This document shows positions 6,857 to 12,716 of a stretch of 12,716 nt of DNA, piece after piece. Under the pieces are notes generated by a model. The model ran no database searches and was not told the origin of the DNA. It was given only the letters and a program-made list of their open reading frames with translations. Source of the DNA: Nitrospirota bacterium. Lineage in GTDB: Bacteria > Nitrospinota_A > UBA7883 > JACRGQ01. A program made the position numbers and the translations under genes. The stretch is from NCBI GenBank assembly GCA_024275775.1, contig JAJRYM010000122.1, forward strand, positions 1-12,716, given 5' to 3'. Position 1 is the first letter of the stretch. Each line of letters begins with the position of its first letter.

Positions 6857-8661
6857 TTTTTTTCTTGTAAAGTTGGAGCCAAAACATCATTGAGAAGGTC
6901 TTCATCTTTACCCTCCAGCAGTTTTCCTTTGAGCAACCCATCCCAATGACTATTTGGTTCTTCATTTTCAATAAAGCCTTTCATTGAACTAAAAAACTCT
7001 GGGTGCAATATGTCAACTGACAGCCAATTGGGCAGTGCTTCTTTCGTGGGTTCAAAAAGAAACGGAATATCTGCTACGAGAGAGCGAGCTGTTTCTTTCT
7101 TAGTCCACCAGCAGGGAATCCTGTAGCAGTTATTTAAAAAATCTTTTCGGTTTTCGCTAGCCTGAGGAGTGTATCTTGCAACAACCTCATACAGCGCTTC
7201 CAGTAATTTCTGACAATCATCCAGATTGCCGTGCCGGCAATTACGGAGAATTAAGGGATATTGCTTACCTTCAACATCCTTTGCCTCAAATAACTCTAAT
7301 GCCCTTTTACATTTTCCATCTAAAATCAATTCTCGCTCTACAAGATTTAATTTCTTAACCTTTTCCAATGTGGAATCCACAACTTTGTCAAGATTATGTT
7401 CCCATAAGCGGGCACTTTCTGGAATTACTTTTGCTCCTCCAATGCAGGGTATAAACGATTTTTCAAGCATTATTTCTTTTATGAGCCCCCATAGGAATAA
7501 AGCTGGCGAATCTTGTTCTGGCACTCGATCAGGGACAAAGGCTCGAAGAGCGGTCGATGCTGGAATACAATCAATAATCCGAGAGATTAAGCGAGTAAAC
7601 GCAGTCTTATGCTCGGGATGTTTTTCTATGTTGCGAATATGTTTCCGACTTTGATCGAGCTCGAATGAGCCATGGATTAATGCATGGAACGGAAGTTTCT
7701 CGCTTGTTGGTAGAAACACATAAAGCAGGTGGGTTTCATCAAAGAAAACGGGCTTTCTTTCTTTAAGAGGAAGGCATACTGATACGCTATGTCTTTTTCC
7801 AGCAATTTCATTTTCTCCTAGTTTTGCGTCCCAGGTTTTAGCCCAAACCCGAAAACTGTGGTTTATTGTGGCCCTATTGCAATCCTCCACAATTTGAATA
7901 TCACAATCAGTTAACTCGCCAGGTTTCTCACGGTTGCATGAAAATGTTCTGAGTTCTTTGTCTGGGAGGATTATTTTTAGTTCTTCAATGTATTGAAAAA
8001 AAATCATGCACTTAGGGTTGAGACCCTCCAGTTTTTTTTGCACTATCTCCTTTTGTTCTTTTCTAAAAGGAAGGCGCATAACAGTATCATAATCCTCGCA
8101 TAGTTTATGAACAACGGAACACGGAGAAGCCTGATGTGGAATTCGAAAAGTGAGTGGAGGAATTTCTTTTTCTTTGAGTTCCTTTATGGCTTGTTTAAGT
8201 AAGTCTTGGGTTTTCTGAGCTGAAAAACTAAATTTAAAATCCCCTGAGAATATTTCCGGCTCATCTGTAATTTCTAATACTGACTTAAAACCCAAACCCT
8301 TTACGCCAATAAGGTCGGATGATGCGGTACCTTCTGGAGCCATAGCATCATCAGCATTCTGCAGAAGTTCCCAAATAGCGCGTCCTTCATAATCGAGTTT
8401 GGTTTCTTTTTCACCTGAAGAGTCCTCGCTTAGTCTGTTAGGGTCGTTTTTATAAGTTTCTATTGCAATGCTTCTTATTTTTTTAATAAGCTCTGCACTT
8501 GGGGTGCTTGGGTCAGGGTCAACTGGCTTATAATCTTGCTTTGTACCTAAATGAGAAGCGCACACTGATACTACGTCCAGCCGGCCAAAAGGATTACCGG
8601 TATTCGCTACAAGGAGAGAGTTGCCCTCAATTTGGATTAAACATGATCGCCTAGAATTCAT
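6646..8661 (-). CDS. N-terminal sacsin/HSP90-like GHKL ATPase part of the split protein
   Basis: The frame gives 671 residues, but the last 69 or so (after K602) are probably out-of-frame junk ending at TAA 6646. GHKL ATPase motifs: an N-box with ELLQNADDA (98-106), catalytic E98 and Mg-binding N102, and a lid motif GVKGLGFKSVLEITDEPEI (from 119), as in sacsin-type proteins. A segment LLVANTGNPF followed by VVSVCASHLGTKQ (16-42) looks like the G1/nucleotide loop that normally comes after the N-box; here it precedes it. With a -1 shift at the A7 tract this frame joins the downstream one into a 1396-residue protein ending in a DUF3883 nuclease. The ATG at 8661 has AGGAAA 6 bases upstream. It lies 129 bases downstream of folD on the same strand and is AT-richer than folD. 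A defence role is inferred from domain content. Confidence 0.85.
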   Translation of the reverse strand: MNSRRSCLIQIEGNSLLVANTGNPFGRLDVVSVCASHLGTKQDYKPVDPDPSTPSAELIKKIRSIAIETYKNDPNRLSEDSSGEKETKLDYEGRAIWELLQNADDAMAPEGTASSDLIGVKGLGFKSVLEITDEPEIFSGDFKFSFSAQKTQDLLKQAIKELKEKEIPPLTFRIPHQASPCSVVHKLCEDYDTVMRLPFRKEQKEIVQKKLEGLNPKCMIFFQYIEELKIILPDKELRTFSCNREKPGELTDCDIQIVEDCNRATINHSFRVWAKTWDAKLGENEIAGKRHSVSVCLPLKERKPVFFDETHLLYVFLPTSEKLPFHALIHGSFELDQSRKHIRNIEKHPEHKTAFTRLISRIIDCIPASTALRAFVPDRVPEQDSPALFLWGLIKEIMLEKSFIPCIGGAKVIPESARLWEHNLDKVVDSTLEKVKKLNLVERELILDGKCKRALELFEAKDVEGKQYPLILRNCRHGNLDDCQKLLEALYEVVARYTPQASENRKDFLNNCYRIPCWWTKKETARSLVADIPFLFEPTKEALPNWLSVDILHPEFFSSMKGFIENEEPNSHWDGLLKGKLLEGKDEDLLNDVLAPTLQEKKAGKNGGKNTAGKLWGSILTGVNLALLGRLNQYIGIMKSKAGLPGRFTCQLTKAGFLPRIVTPEKLGAAL
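6856..6862 (-). other. In-frame A_AAA_AAG slippery heptamer joining two frames
   Basis: In the ATPase frame codons 600-602 read GAA AAA AAG, so the heptamer A_AAA_AAG sits in the exact phase needed for -1 slippage; this is the motif used by dnaX and many IS3-type transposases. A -1 slip moves ribosomes into the DUF3883 frame, which is open from here to 4472. The seven As (6863-6857) could equally be a homopolymer that lost one base from eight. No Shine-Dalgarno-like stimulator is visible upstream. The only downstream stem found, CCGGC with GCTGG, starts 1 base after the heptamer and has a 21-base loop, which is a poor stimulator. Confidence 0.6.
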
Positions 8662-8790
8662 ATCTAATTTCCTGTGTTAGAACTATTTGCCTAACAAGAC
8701 TGTCCATAACAAATTGGTTATAAATGGCAAAAATAAAACGGTCTTGGTTGAACCAATGCTTAAGCTCTTTTCCTCCAAAAAAAAGGAAAA
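8662..8790 (-). other. Intergenic region between folD and the GHKL ATPase gene
   Basis: On the minus strand, after the folD stop, a T9 run (8780 region) and a 5-pair hairpin TTGGT-TCA-ACCAA (8756-8744) are followed after four bases by TTTTATTTTT. This is at best a weak terminator. A possible promoter with TTGCCA and TATGGA (16-base spacing) lies between this hairpin and the ATPase ATG. Base composition changes from GC-rich to AT-rich here, so this is the right-hand boundary of the apparent insertion. No flanking direct repeat was seen. Confidence 0.3.
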
Positions 8791-9639
8791 TTAGCGCGCC
8801 ATTTTGTACGCTTTGAGCGTATTGACCATCAGCATTCCGATGGTCATAGGGCCGACCCCTCCCGGCACCGGCGTTATGTAACCGGCCACTTCTTTTACGT
8901 TGTCGAAATCCACGTCCCCGCAGATGCGCTCCTCCCTGCGGTTGATGCCGACGTCGACAACAATCGCCCCTTCCTTCACCATGTCGGCCGTAACGAATCT
9001 CGGCTGGCCGAGCGCCGCCACAAGTATATCGCCCCGCAGGCATATATCCTTTAGACCTCGGGTTTTCGAGTGGCATACCGTTACGGTACAGCTCTCGTGC
9101 AACAGCATGGTGGCTGTCGGTTTGCCAACGATGTTCGAGCGCCCCAGCACAATCACCTTCTTGCCTACCAGCCCTTCGCCGGTTCTTTTCAGAAGCTCCA
9201 CTATGCCGGCGGGCGTGCACGGCCTTAATCCTTCCGTGTTGGCTACAAGCCTGCCCACGTTTATCGGATGAAACCCGTCCACGTCCTTTCGCGGGTCCAC
9301 ATGATCGAGGATGCTGGCTTCGTGCAGTTTGCCGGGGAGCGGAAGCTGTACCAGGATGCCGTCCACGTTCGGATCTTTGTTCAGCTTGCCTATCAACGCC
9401 AGGAGCTCTTTTTCCGAGACGGCCGCGTCCAGCAGATGTTCGATGGACGTTATTCCAAGTTTGTGGCAGGCTTTCTTCTTGTTGCGAACGTAAACCTGCG
9501 ATGCCGGGTCACTGCCGACGAGGATTACGGCCAGCGCCGGCGGACGAAGGCCCGACCGCACGAACCCGGCAATTTCTTCCTTTACCCCTTCGCGTATTTC
9601 CTTCGATATCGCTCTGCCGTCTATTATCTCTGCGGTCAT
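8791..9639 (-). CDS. folD: FolD: methylenetetrahydrofolate dehydrogenase/cyclohydrolase
   Basis: The product is 282 residues, the usual FolD length. This cytoplasmic bifunctional enzyme oxidises 5,10-methylene-THF with NADP and hydrolyses the methenyl product to 10-formyl-THF, supplying one-carbon units for purines and formyl-Met-tRNA. Signature residues are present: Y50 and K56 in YVRNKKKACHKLG, Q98 in VQLPLP, D121 in KDVDGFHP, the CTPAG loop (141-145), NADP-binding GRSNIVGKP (166-174) and YITPVPGGVGPMTI near the end. The start ATG overlaps the gmk stop (ATGA) and has AAGGAG 5 bases upstream, so translation is probably coupled to gmk. It is the last gene of the yicC-gmk-folD group. Confidence 0.97.
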   Translation of the reverse strand: MTAEIIDGRAISKEIREGVKEEIAGFVRSGLRPPALAVILVGSDPASQVYVRNKKKACHKLGITSIEHLLDAAVSEKELLALIGKLNKDPNVDGILVQLPLPGKLHEASILDHVDPRKDVDGFHPINVGRLVANTEGLRPCTPAGIVELLKRTGEGLVGKKVIVLGRSNIVGKPTATMLLHESCTVTVCHSKTRGLKDICLRGDILVAALGQPRFVTADMVKEGAIVVDVGINRREERICGDVDFDNVKEVAGYITPVPGGVGPMTIGMLMVNTLKAYKMAR

Positions 9640-10241
9640 TCAGACTCCTTTTTTTCGCCGGAAAGCCGTTTTTCCCTTTCCGCCGCTATAATCTGTTTCA
9701 GCCCGTTGAGAGCCGTTTCCAAATCCCTGTTTATTATCACGTAATCATATTCGCCGCGATGCGTCATTTCCTTTTCGGCGATTTTCAGCCGTTTTTCTAT
9801 TTCTGCGTCGGATTCGGTGCCGCGCGATTTAAGCCTTCTTTTGAGCTCCTCCATTGTGGGCGGGATGATGAAGATGGATACGTAATCCACCCCTTTCGAT
9901 CTCAGCTGGGCCGCGCCCTGAACATCTATATCAAGCAGGAGGTCGTACCCCTCCTGACGGGCTTTTTCTATAGATTCAAGAGAGGTGCCGTAAAACTGGC
10001 CGTGGACGATTGCGTATTCCGCGAAGGCGTTTTCGTCCACCATTCTCTTGAACCGGTCAAGACCGATGAAGCAGTATTCCCGCCCGTCCTGTTCGCCCGC
10101 TCTTTTTTGCCTTGTAGTGTACGACACCGATATGCGGATATCGTCGCAACCTTCCGCGAGCTTTTTGGCGAGAGTCGTTTTTCCGCCTCCCGAAGGAGAC
10201 GAGAGAATAAACAGAATTCCGCCGCTTGTTTCGGTTTTCAT
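9636..10241 (-). CDS. gmk: Guanylate kinase
   Basis: The product is 201 residues, typical of bacterial Gmk, which phosphorylates GMP to GDP with ATP in the cytoplasm. The P-loop reads SSPSGGGKT (14-22); the usual first Gly is Ser, a variant common in this family. SYTTR (40-44) binds GMP, DGREY (52-56) continues the GMP-binding region, and DIDVQGA contributes the following strand and loop. The lid and C-terminal helices end in a basic and acidic tail. It starts 15 bases after the yicC stop and overlaps folD by 4 bases, consistent with one operon. Its ribosome site is weak (CAGG close to the ATG), which fits translational coupling to yicC. The yicC-gmk pair is widespread in bacteria. Confidence 0.97.
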   Translation of the reverse strand: MKTETSGGILFILSSPSGGGKTTLAKKLAEGCDDIRISVSYTTRQKRAGEQDGREYCFIGLDRFKRMVDENAFAEYAIVHGQFYGTSLESIEKARQEGYDLLLDIDVQGAAQLRSKGVDYVSIFIIPPTMEELKRRLKSRGTESDAEIEKRLKIAEKEMTHRGEYDYVIINRDLETALNGLKQIIAAEREKRLSGEKKESE

Positions 10242-10256
10242 GCCTGCATAAAACTG

Positions 10257-11135
10257 CTATTCAATATTGGCCGCCTGTTCCCTGATTTTTTCAAGACTGC
10301 TTTTAATCTCCACCACCTCGTGGCTGATTTCGTATATGCCGCTTTTGGAGCCTATTGTGTTAGCCTCGCGGTTCATCTCCTGCACCATGAATTCAAGTTT
10401 TCTCCCGGCGCAACCTCCGTCCTGCAGGAGCTTTCCGGCCTGCTCGATATGGCTTTTCAGCCTTATCAGCTCCTCGGTTATGTCGCAACGGTCGGCCAAA
10501 ATGGCCGCTTCCATAAGCAGTCTCGCTTCATCTATATCCAGCCCGCTGAACATCTCCGTGATTCTCGACCTGATTTTTTCGGCGATCTTCTTTTCCATAT
10601 CCCTGCTGGTTTTCATTATGAGGTCGGCGTTTTCTTCTATGGAATCCAGTCGGCCGGCTATATCCTCTTTCAGGTTGCGCCCCTCTTCCATCCGCATCGC
10701 AAGCAGTTTCTCCAGCCCGCCGCCGATGGCTGTTTCCATCAGCGCCCACCGTTCTTCGAAATCAGTTTCCGGCTCTTCGTATTTGAAAACGTCCTTCATG
10801 CCTAAAATTGTCGGGAGGTCGGCTTCGCCGTAAACCGTAAAATTTTCCTTTACCTCCTCCGCGGCGGCCAGATACTGCCTCACCATTTCCCTGTCCAGCA
10901 CCAGATTGCCCTTGCCGTTATCCATATCGCTGAACGTGACGGACAGCTCCACGGACCCGCGGACAAGCTTTGCCGCCACCATATTTTTTATTTTCTTTTC
11001 CAACTCGAAATCGCGCGACGGTATGCGCACGTTGATATCCAGAAACCGGTGATTAACCGATCTTATTTCGACCACGCATTTGCGTTGGCCGTTTTCCACC
11101 TCGTTTCTGGCGAACCCCGTCATGCTGAATATCAT
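10257..11135 (-). CDS. yicC: YicC-family endoribonuclease
   Basis: The product is 292 residues from ATG 11135, close to the usual YicC length of about 290. YicC family proteins are cytoplasmic endoribonucleases implicated in small-RNA and stress-related RNA decay. The N-terminal signature MTGFAR is followed by EIRSVNHRFLDINVRIP, and the C-terminal DUF1732 part contains EELIRLKSHI, GRKLEFMVQEMNREANTIGSKS and the terminal EIKSSLEKIREQAANIE; all are family hallmarks. A longer start at 11153 would add MDYTCR, but family members usually begin MI.SMTGFAR, so I prefer 11135. Neither start has a good ribosome site. A TATACT at 11147-11142 on this strand lies so close to 11135 that a promoter there would give an almost leaderless message. 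It is the first gene of yicC-gmk-folD. Confidence 0.93.
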   Translation of the reverse strand: MIFSMTGFARNEVENGQRKCVVEIRSVNHRFLDINVRIPSRDFELEKKIKNMVAAKLVRGSVELSVTFSDMDNGKGNLVLDREMVRQYLAAAEEVKENFTVYGEADLPTILGMKDVFKYEEPETDFEERWALMETAIGGGLEKLLAMRMEEGRNLKEDIAGRLDSIEENADLIMKTSRDMEKKIAEKIRSRITEMFSGLDIDEARLLMEAAILADRCDITEELIRLKSHIEQAGKLLQDGGCAGRKLEFMVQEMNREANTIGSKSGIYEISHEVVEIKSSLEKIREQAANIE

Positions 11136-11222
11136 TCGGCAAGTATAATCCATAGGCCTTCGGTTGCGATACCCCGGTTTTCAAACCCGCCGGGGGCAGT
11201 CTATTTTATTCGCACTATTTAC

Positions 11223-11251
11223 TTGAAAATGATTCTCATTATCAATATAAT
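11223..11251 (+). promoter_or_regulatory. Sigma70 promoter of the beta-barrel gene
   Basis: TTGAAA (11223-11228), a 17-base spacer and a perfect TATAAT (11246-11251) form one of the best sigma70-type promoters possible. Transcription should start near 11258, leaving a leader of about 53 bases before ATG 11311. The Fur box overlaps it almost completely. Confidence 0.85.
11225..11243 (+). promoter_or_regulatory. Fur (ferric uptake regulator) box
   Basis: GAAAATGATTCTCATTATC matches the 19-base Fur consensus GATAATGATAATCATTATC at 16 positions. Viewed as 7-1-7 motifs, two overlapping sites staggered by 6 bases match at 12 and 13 of 14 defined positions, the classical Fur arrangement. It spans from the -35 to just before the -10 of the promoter, so Fe2+-Fur binding should block RNA polymerase. 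Confidence 0.85.
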
Positions 11252-11310
11252 GCCGCTTGTTTAACTCAGGGAAAAAGCGGAACCAACCACGAAACAGGCA
11301 GAGGATTATT

Positions 11311-12186
11311 ATGACAAAAAAATGTTCATTGATCGCGCTCCTTCTAATCGGGAGCCTTCATGCGAGTCTGGTAGACGCGCGCGCCGCAAACGGGGCTAAC
11401 TTTGTGCTGTACGACCACCACACGGAAGAGGCGGGCGAAGCAGATATCATGCTGATGAACGATATAGGACAGGAAGCGGACGGGACGCAGTACGTCGCCC
11501 AGATGATCGAGCTGGGACTCGGCATAACCGACCGATGGACCAGCGAGTTCATGATAGAAGGGCAGAATACGTCTGGCAGGGGCGGTTACAGTTTCACCGG
11601 TTTCCGGTGGGAAAACCGTTACCGTCTTTTTGAATACGGAGCAGTACCGTTGAATCCGGTGATATACGTCGAATATGAAGATTTGAGCGATAACACCAAA
11701 TACCTCATGGAAGTAAGCGGAAGGACGGACGCGCCGACGCCGGTGAAAGCCAGGCCGCGCGAACGGGTCTTGGAAACAAGGCTGATTCTGGGAGAGGATA
11801 TCGGAGCCAGGCAGGGCTCCGCCTTGAACTGGCTGAACGGAGAGGATATCGGGGGCAGGCTGGCAGTCTCCTTCAACTGGCTAAACGAAACTGATCTTGA
11901 TACCGGTGATACGGCGTTCGGCTATGCCGTTGGGTTCAGTTACAGCCTGTCCGCACCCTCGGATGAGAAACATGGAAAGAGCATAATGTTAGGCATTGAA
12001 CTGTTCGGCGGGCTAGGGAACGACCAGCAGGGAATAACCGCCGATGGAAGCATTACGGAACACTACCTGTCTCCAAACATACTCATTCGCCTGCGCAACG
12101 GCTGGGGACTAAAGATTGGGGGGGCGATAGGGCTTACGGACGTTAGCCAGGATATATTCCGGCTGGCGCTCGGGCATGCTTTCTAA
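11311..12186 (+). CDS. Fur-controlled predicted outer-membrane beta-barrel protein
   Basis: The product is 291 residues from ATG 11311, which has AGAGG 6 bases upstream. The frame opens earlier at TTG 11257, but that is at or before the predicted transcription start and has no ribosome site. A signal peptide is clear (MTKK, hydrophobic LIALLLIGSL, cleavage probably after DARA at 23-25). The mature part has alternating strand-like segments, aromatic girdle residues (RWENRYRLFEYG, NPVIYVEYEDL) and a final RLALGHAF ending in Phe, all typical of outer-membrane barrels. I do not recognise a named family; it has no TonB box or plug domain, so it is not a TonB-dependent siderophore receptor. The promoter and Fur box predict expression under iron limitation. 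Residues 161-192 contain a 16-residue tandem repeat. Confidence 0.8.
   Translation: MTKKCSLIALLLIGSLHASLVDARAANGANFVLYDHHTEEAGEADIMLMNDIGQEADGTQYVAQMIELGLGITDRWTSEFMIEGQNTSGRGGYSFTGFRWENRYRLFEYGAVPLNPVIYVEYEDLSDNTKYLMEVSGRTDAPTPVKARPRERVLETRLILGEDIGARQGSALNWLNGEDIGGRLAVSFNWLNETDLDTGDTAFGYAVGFSYSLSAPSDEKHGKSIMLGIELFGGLGNDQQGITADGSITEHYLSPNILIRLRNGWGLKIGGAIGLTDVSQDIFRLALGHAF
11791..11886 (+). repeat. 48-bp in-frame tandem duplication within the beta-barrel gene
   Basis: Two adjacent 48-base units (11791-11838 and 11839-11886) agree at 38 of 48 positions by hand count. They encode GEDIGARQGSALNWLN and GEDIGGRLAVSFNWLN. The duplication keeps the frame and adds 16 residues, about one extra strand or turn of the barrel. 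The first 14 bases are identical between the units. Confidence 0.85.
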
Positions 12187-12202
12187 ACCGCAAACGGTTT
12201 TT
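12185..12202 (+). terminator. Short intrinsic terminator after the beta-barrel gene
   Basis: AAACCG, loop CAAA, CGGTTT form a 6-pair stem whose 3' arm runs into T5 (12198-12202). The stem starts inside the stop codon TAA. It is short and partly A-T, so of modest strength. The rest of the gap to ileS (12203-12314) is GC-rich at first, then AT-rich, with no recognisable gene or T-box leader. Confidence 0.5.
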
Positions 12203-12314
12203 ACGGGATTACGGCGCATAAAGCCCCGCCGGCAGGGCGAACGGGCAGGGCCGCAGACCCGTGTAATTTTCGCGTTTTTTAAATGAAGCCGAAGTGATGT
12301 AAACTTACTCGCTT

Positions 12315-12716
12315 ATGGATTACAAAGATACGCTTAACCTGCCCAAAACCGCTTTCCCGATGAAGGCGGGGCTCAACAGGCTTGAACCGCGCATTCTCGC
12401 CGAATGGGAGGATATCTACGCCAGAATAAGGGAAGCGCGCAAAGACGCCCCGAAATATATCCTCCACGATGGGCCTCCTTACGCCAACGGCGATATCCAT
12501 ATGGGGCACGCTCTCAACAAGATACTCAAGGACATCATAGTCAAAATCAAAACGATGGAAGGGTTCGACGCCCCATTCGTGCCGGGGTGGGACTGCCACG
12601 GCCTGCCGATAGAACATCAGGTGGATAAAAAACTCGGAAAAAGAAAACATGAAATAAGCCTTTCCGAGAAAAGAAAACTTTGCAGGGAATACGCCGCAGG
12701 CTTCGTGGAAAAACAG
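12315..12716 (+). CDS. ileS: Isoleucyl-tRNA synthetase, N-terminal part (runs off window)
   Basis: The first 134 codons are present and the frame is open to the right edge. IleS is a class I aminoacyl-tRNA synthetase that charges tRNA-Ile in the cytoplasm. The start MDYKDTLNLPKTAFPMKAGL is the usual IleS N-terminus. The class I HIGH signature appears as HMGH (62-65) within DGPPYANGDIHMGHALNKILKDI, and PGWDCHGLPIEHQV follows, a segment highly specific to IleS. ATG 12315 is chosen by homology; there is no good Shine-Dalgarno sequence in front of it. A four-codon frame, ATG AAG CCG AAG TGA, lies just upstream but nothing shows it is used. The zinc-binding C-terminus and KMSKS loop are outside the window. 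Confidence 0.97.
   Translation, partial: MDYKDTLNLPKTAFPMKAGLNRLEPRILAEWEDIYARIREARKDAPKYILHDGPPYANGDIHMGHALNKILKDIIVKIKTMEGFDAPFVPGWDCHGLPIEHQVDKKLGKRKHEISLSEKRKLCREYAAGFVEKQ

Noticed and set aside
8744..8756. Strong terminator after folD
   Set aside because: The hairpin TTGGT-TCA-ACCAA has only 5 pairs, mostly A-T, and the T-tract begins four bases away. At most it is weak.
4405..8790. Direct repeats or attachment sites bordering the AT-rich block
   Set aside because: Reading both edges (near 4440-4475 and 8760-8800) showed no shared sequence, and no integrase or transposase is present.
8651..9220. Minus-strand 189-codon frame overlapping folD and the start of the ATPase gene
   Set aside because: It reads folD in a wrong frame and gives a low-complexity Arg/Gly-rich product.
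9501..10805. Plus-strand 434-codon open frame opposite folD, gmk and yicC
   Set aside because: It is antisense to three unmistakable conserved genes, is rich in Phe, Arg and His without motifs, and has no ribosome site. It is a GC-driven shadow.

Overview
The window comes from a diderm (Gram-negative) bacterium. Two genes encode signal-peptide-bearing proteins that end in Phe and look like outer-membrane beta-barrels. The core genes (typA, yicC, gmk, folD, ileS) are bacterial housekeeping genes in GC-richer DNA; a hand-counted 60-base line in folD is about 58% GC. I cannot name the genus; a proteobacterial or related deep-branching lineage is a guess.

Layout: (1) The tail of an unknown plus-strand gene ends 2 bases from the convergent typA/bipA GTPase gene (minus). 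(2) An AT-richer minus-strand gene encodes a NYN (PIN-like) ribonuclease. It has its own sigma70-type promoter and a roughly 70-nt leader with two strong hairpins. The second is a textbook intrinsic terminator whose U-tract runs directly into the start codon. (3) A TIGR04219-like outer-membrane protein (minus) is followed by a divergent DUF4149-like four-helix membrane protein (plus). (4) A large AT-richer block (4472-8661, minus; one counted line about 38% GC) encodes one very large protein: a sacsin/HSP90-like GHKL ATPase at the N-terminus and a DUF3883 PD-(D/E)XK-type nuclease at the C-terminus. It is split into two overlapping frames exactly at an in-frame A_AAA_AAG heptamer. (5) yicC-gmk-folD form a tight minus-strand operon. 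(6) A plus-strand beta-barrel gene is driven by TTGAAA-17-TATAAT with a near-consensus Fur box across it. (7) The 5' end of ileS lies at the right edge.

The core genes serve translation (TypA, IleS), GMP phosphorylation (Gmk), one-carbon metabolism (FolD) and RNA processing (YicC). Two compositionally distinct genes interrupt them: the NYN nuclease with its structured leader, and the GHKL-ATPase/nuclease giant. Both look like accessory, probably defence- or stress-type, acquisitions. The most interesting signals are the leader/terminator/NYN-nuclease arrangement (laid out like a type III toxin-antitoxin locus, though no repeats are seen), the frameshift at a canonical slippery site, and the apparently permuted order of the GHKL motifs.

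No stretch longer than 300 bases lacks a gene. I saw no rRNA, tRNA, CRISPR array, insertion sequence or attachment site.
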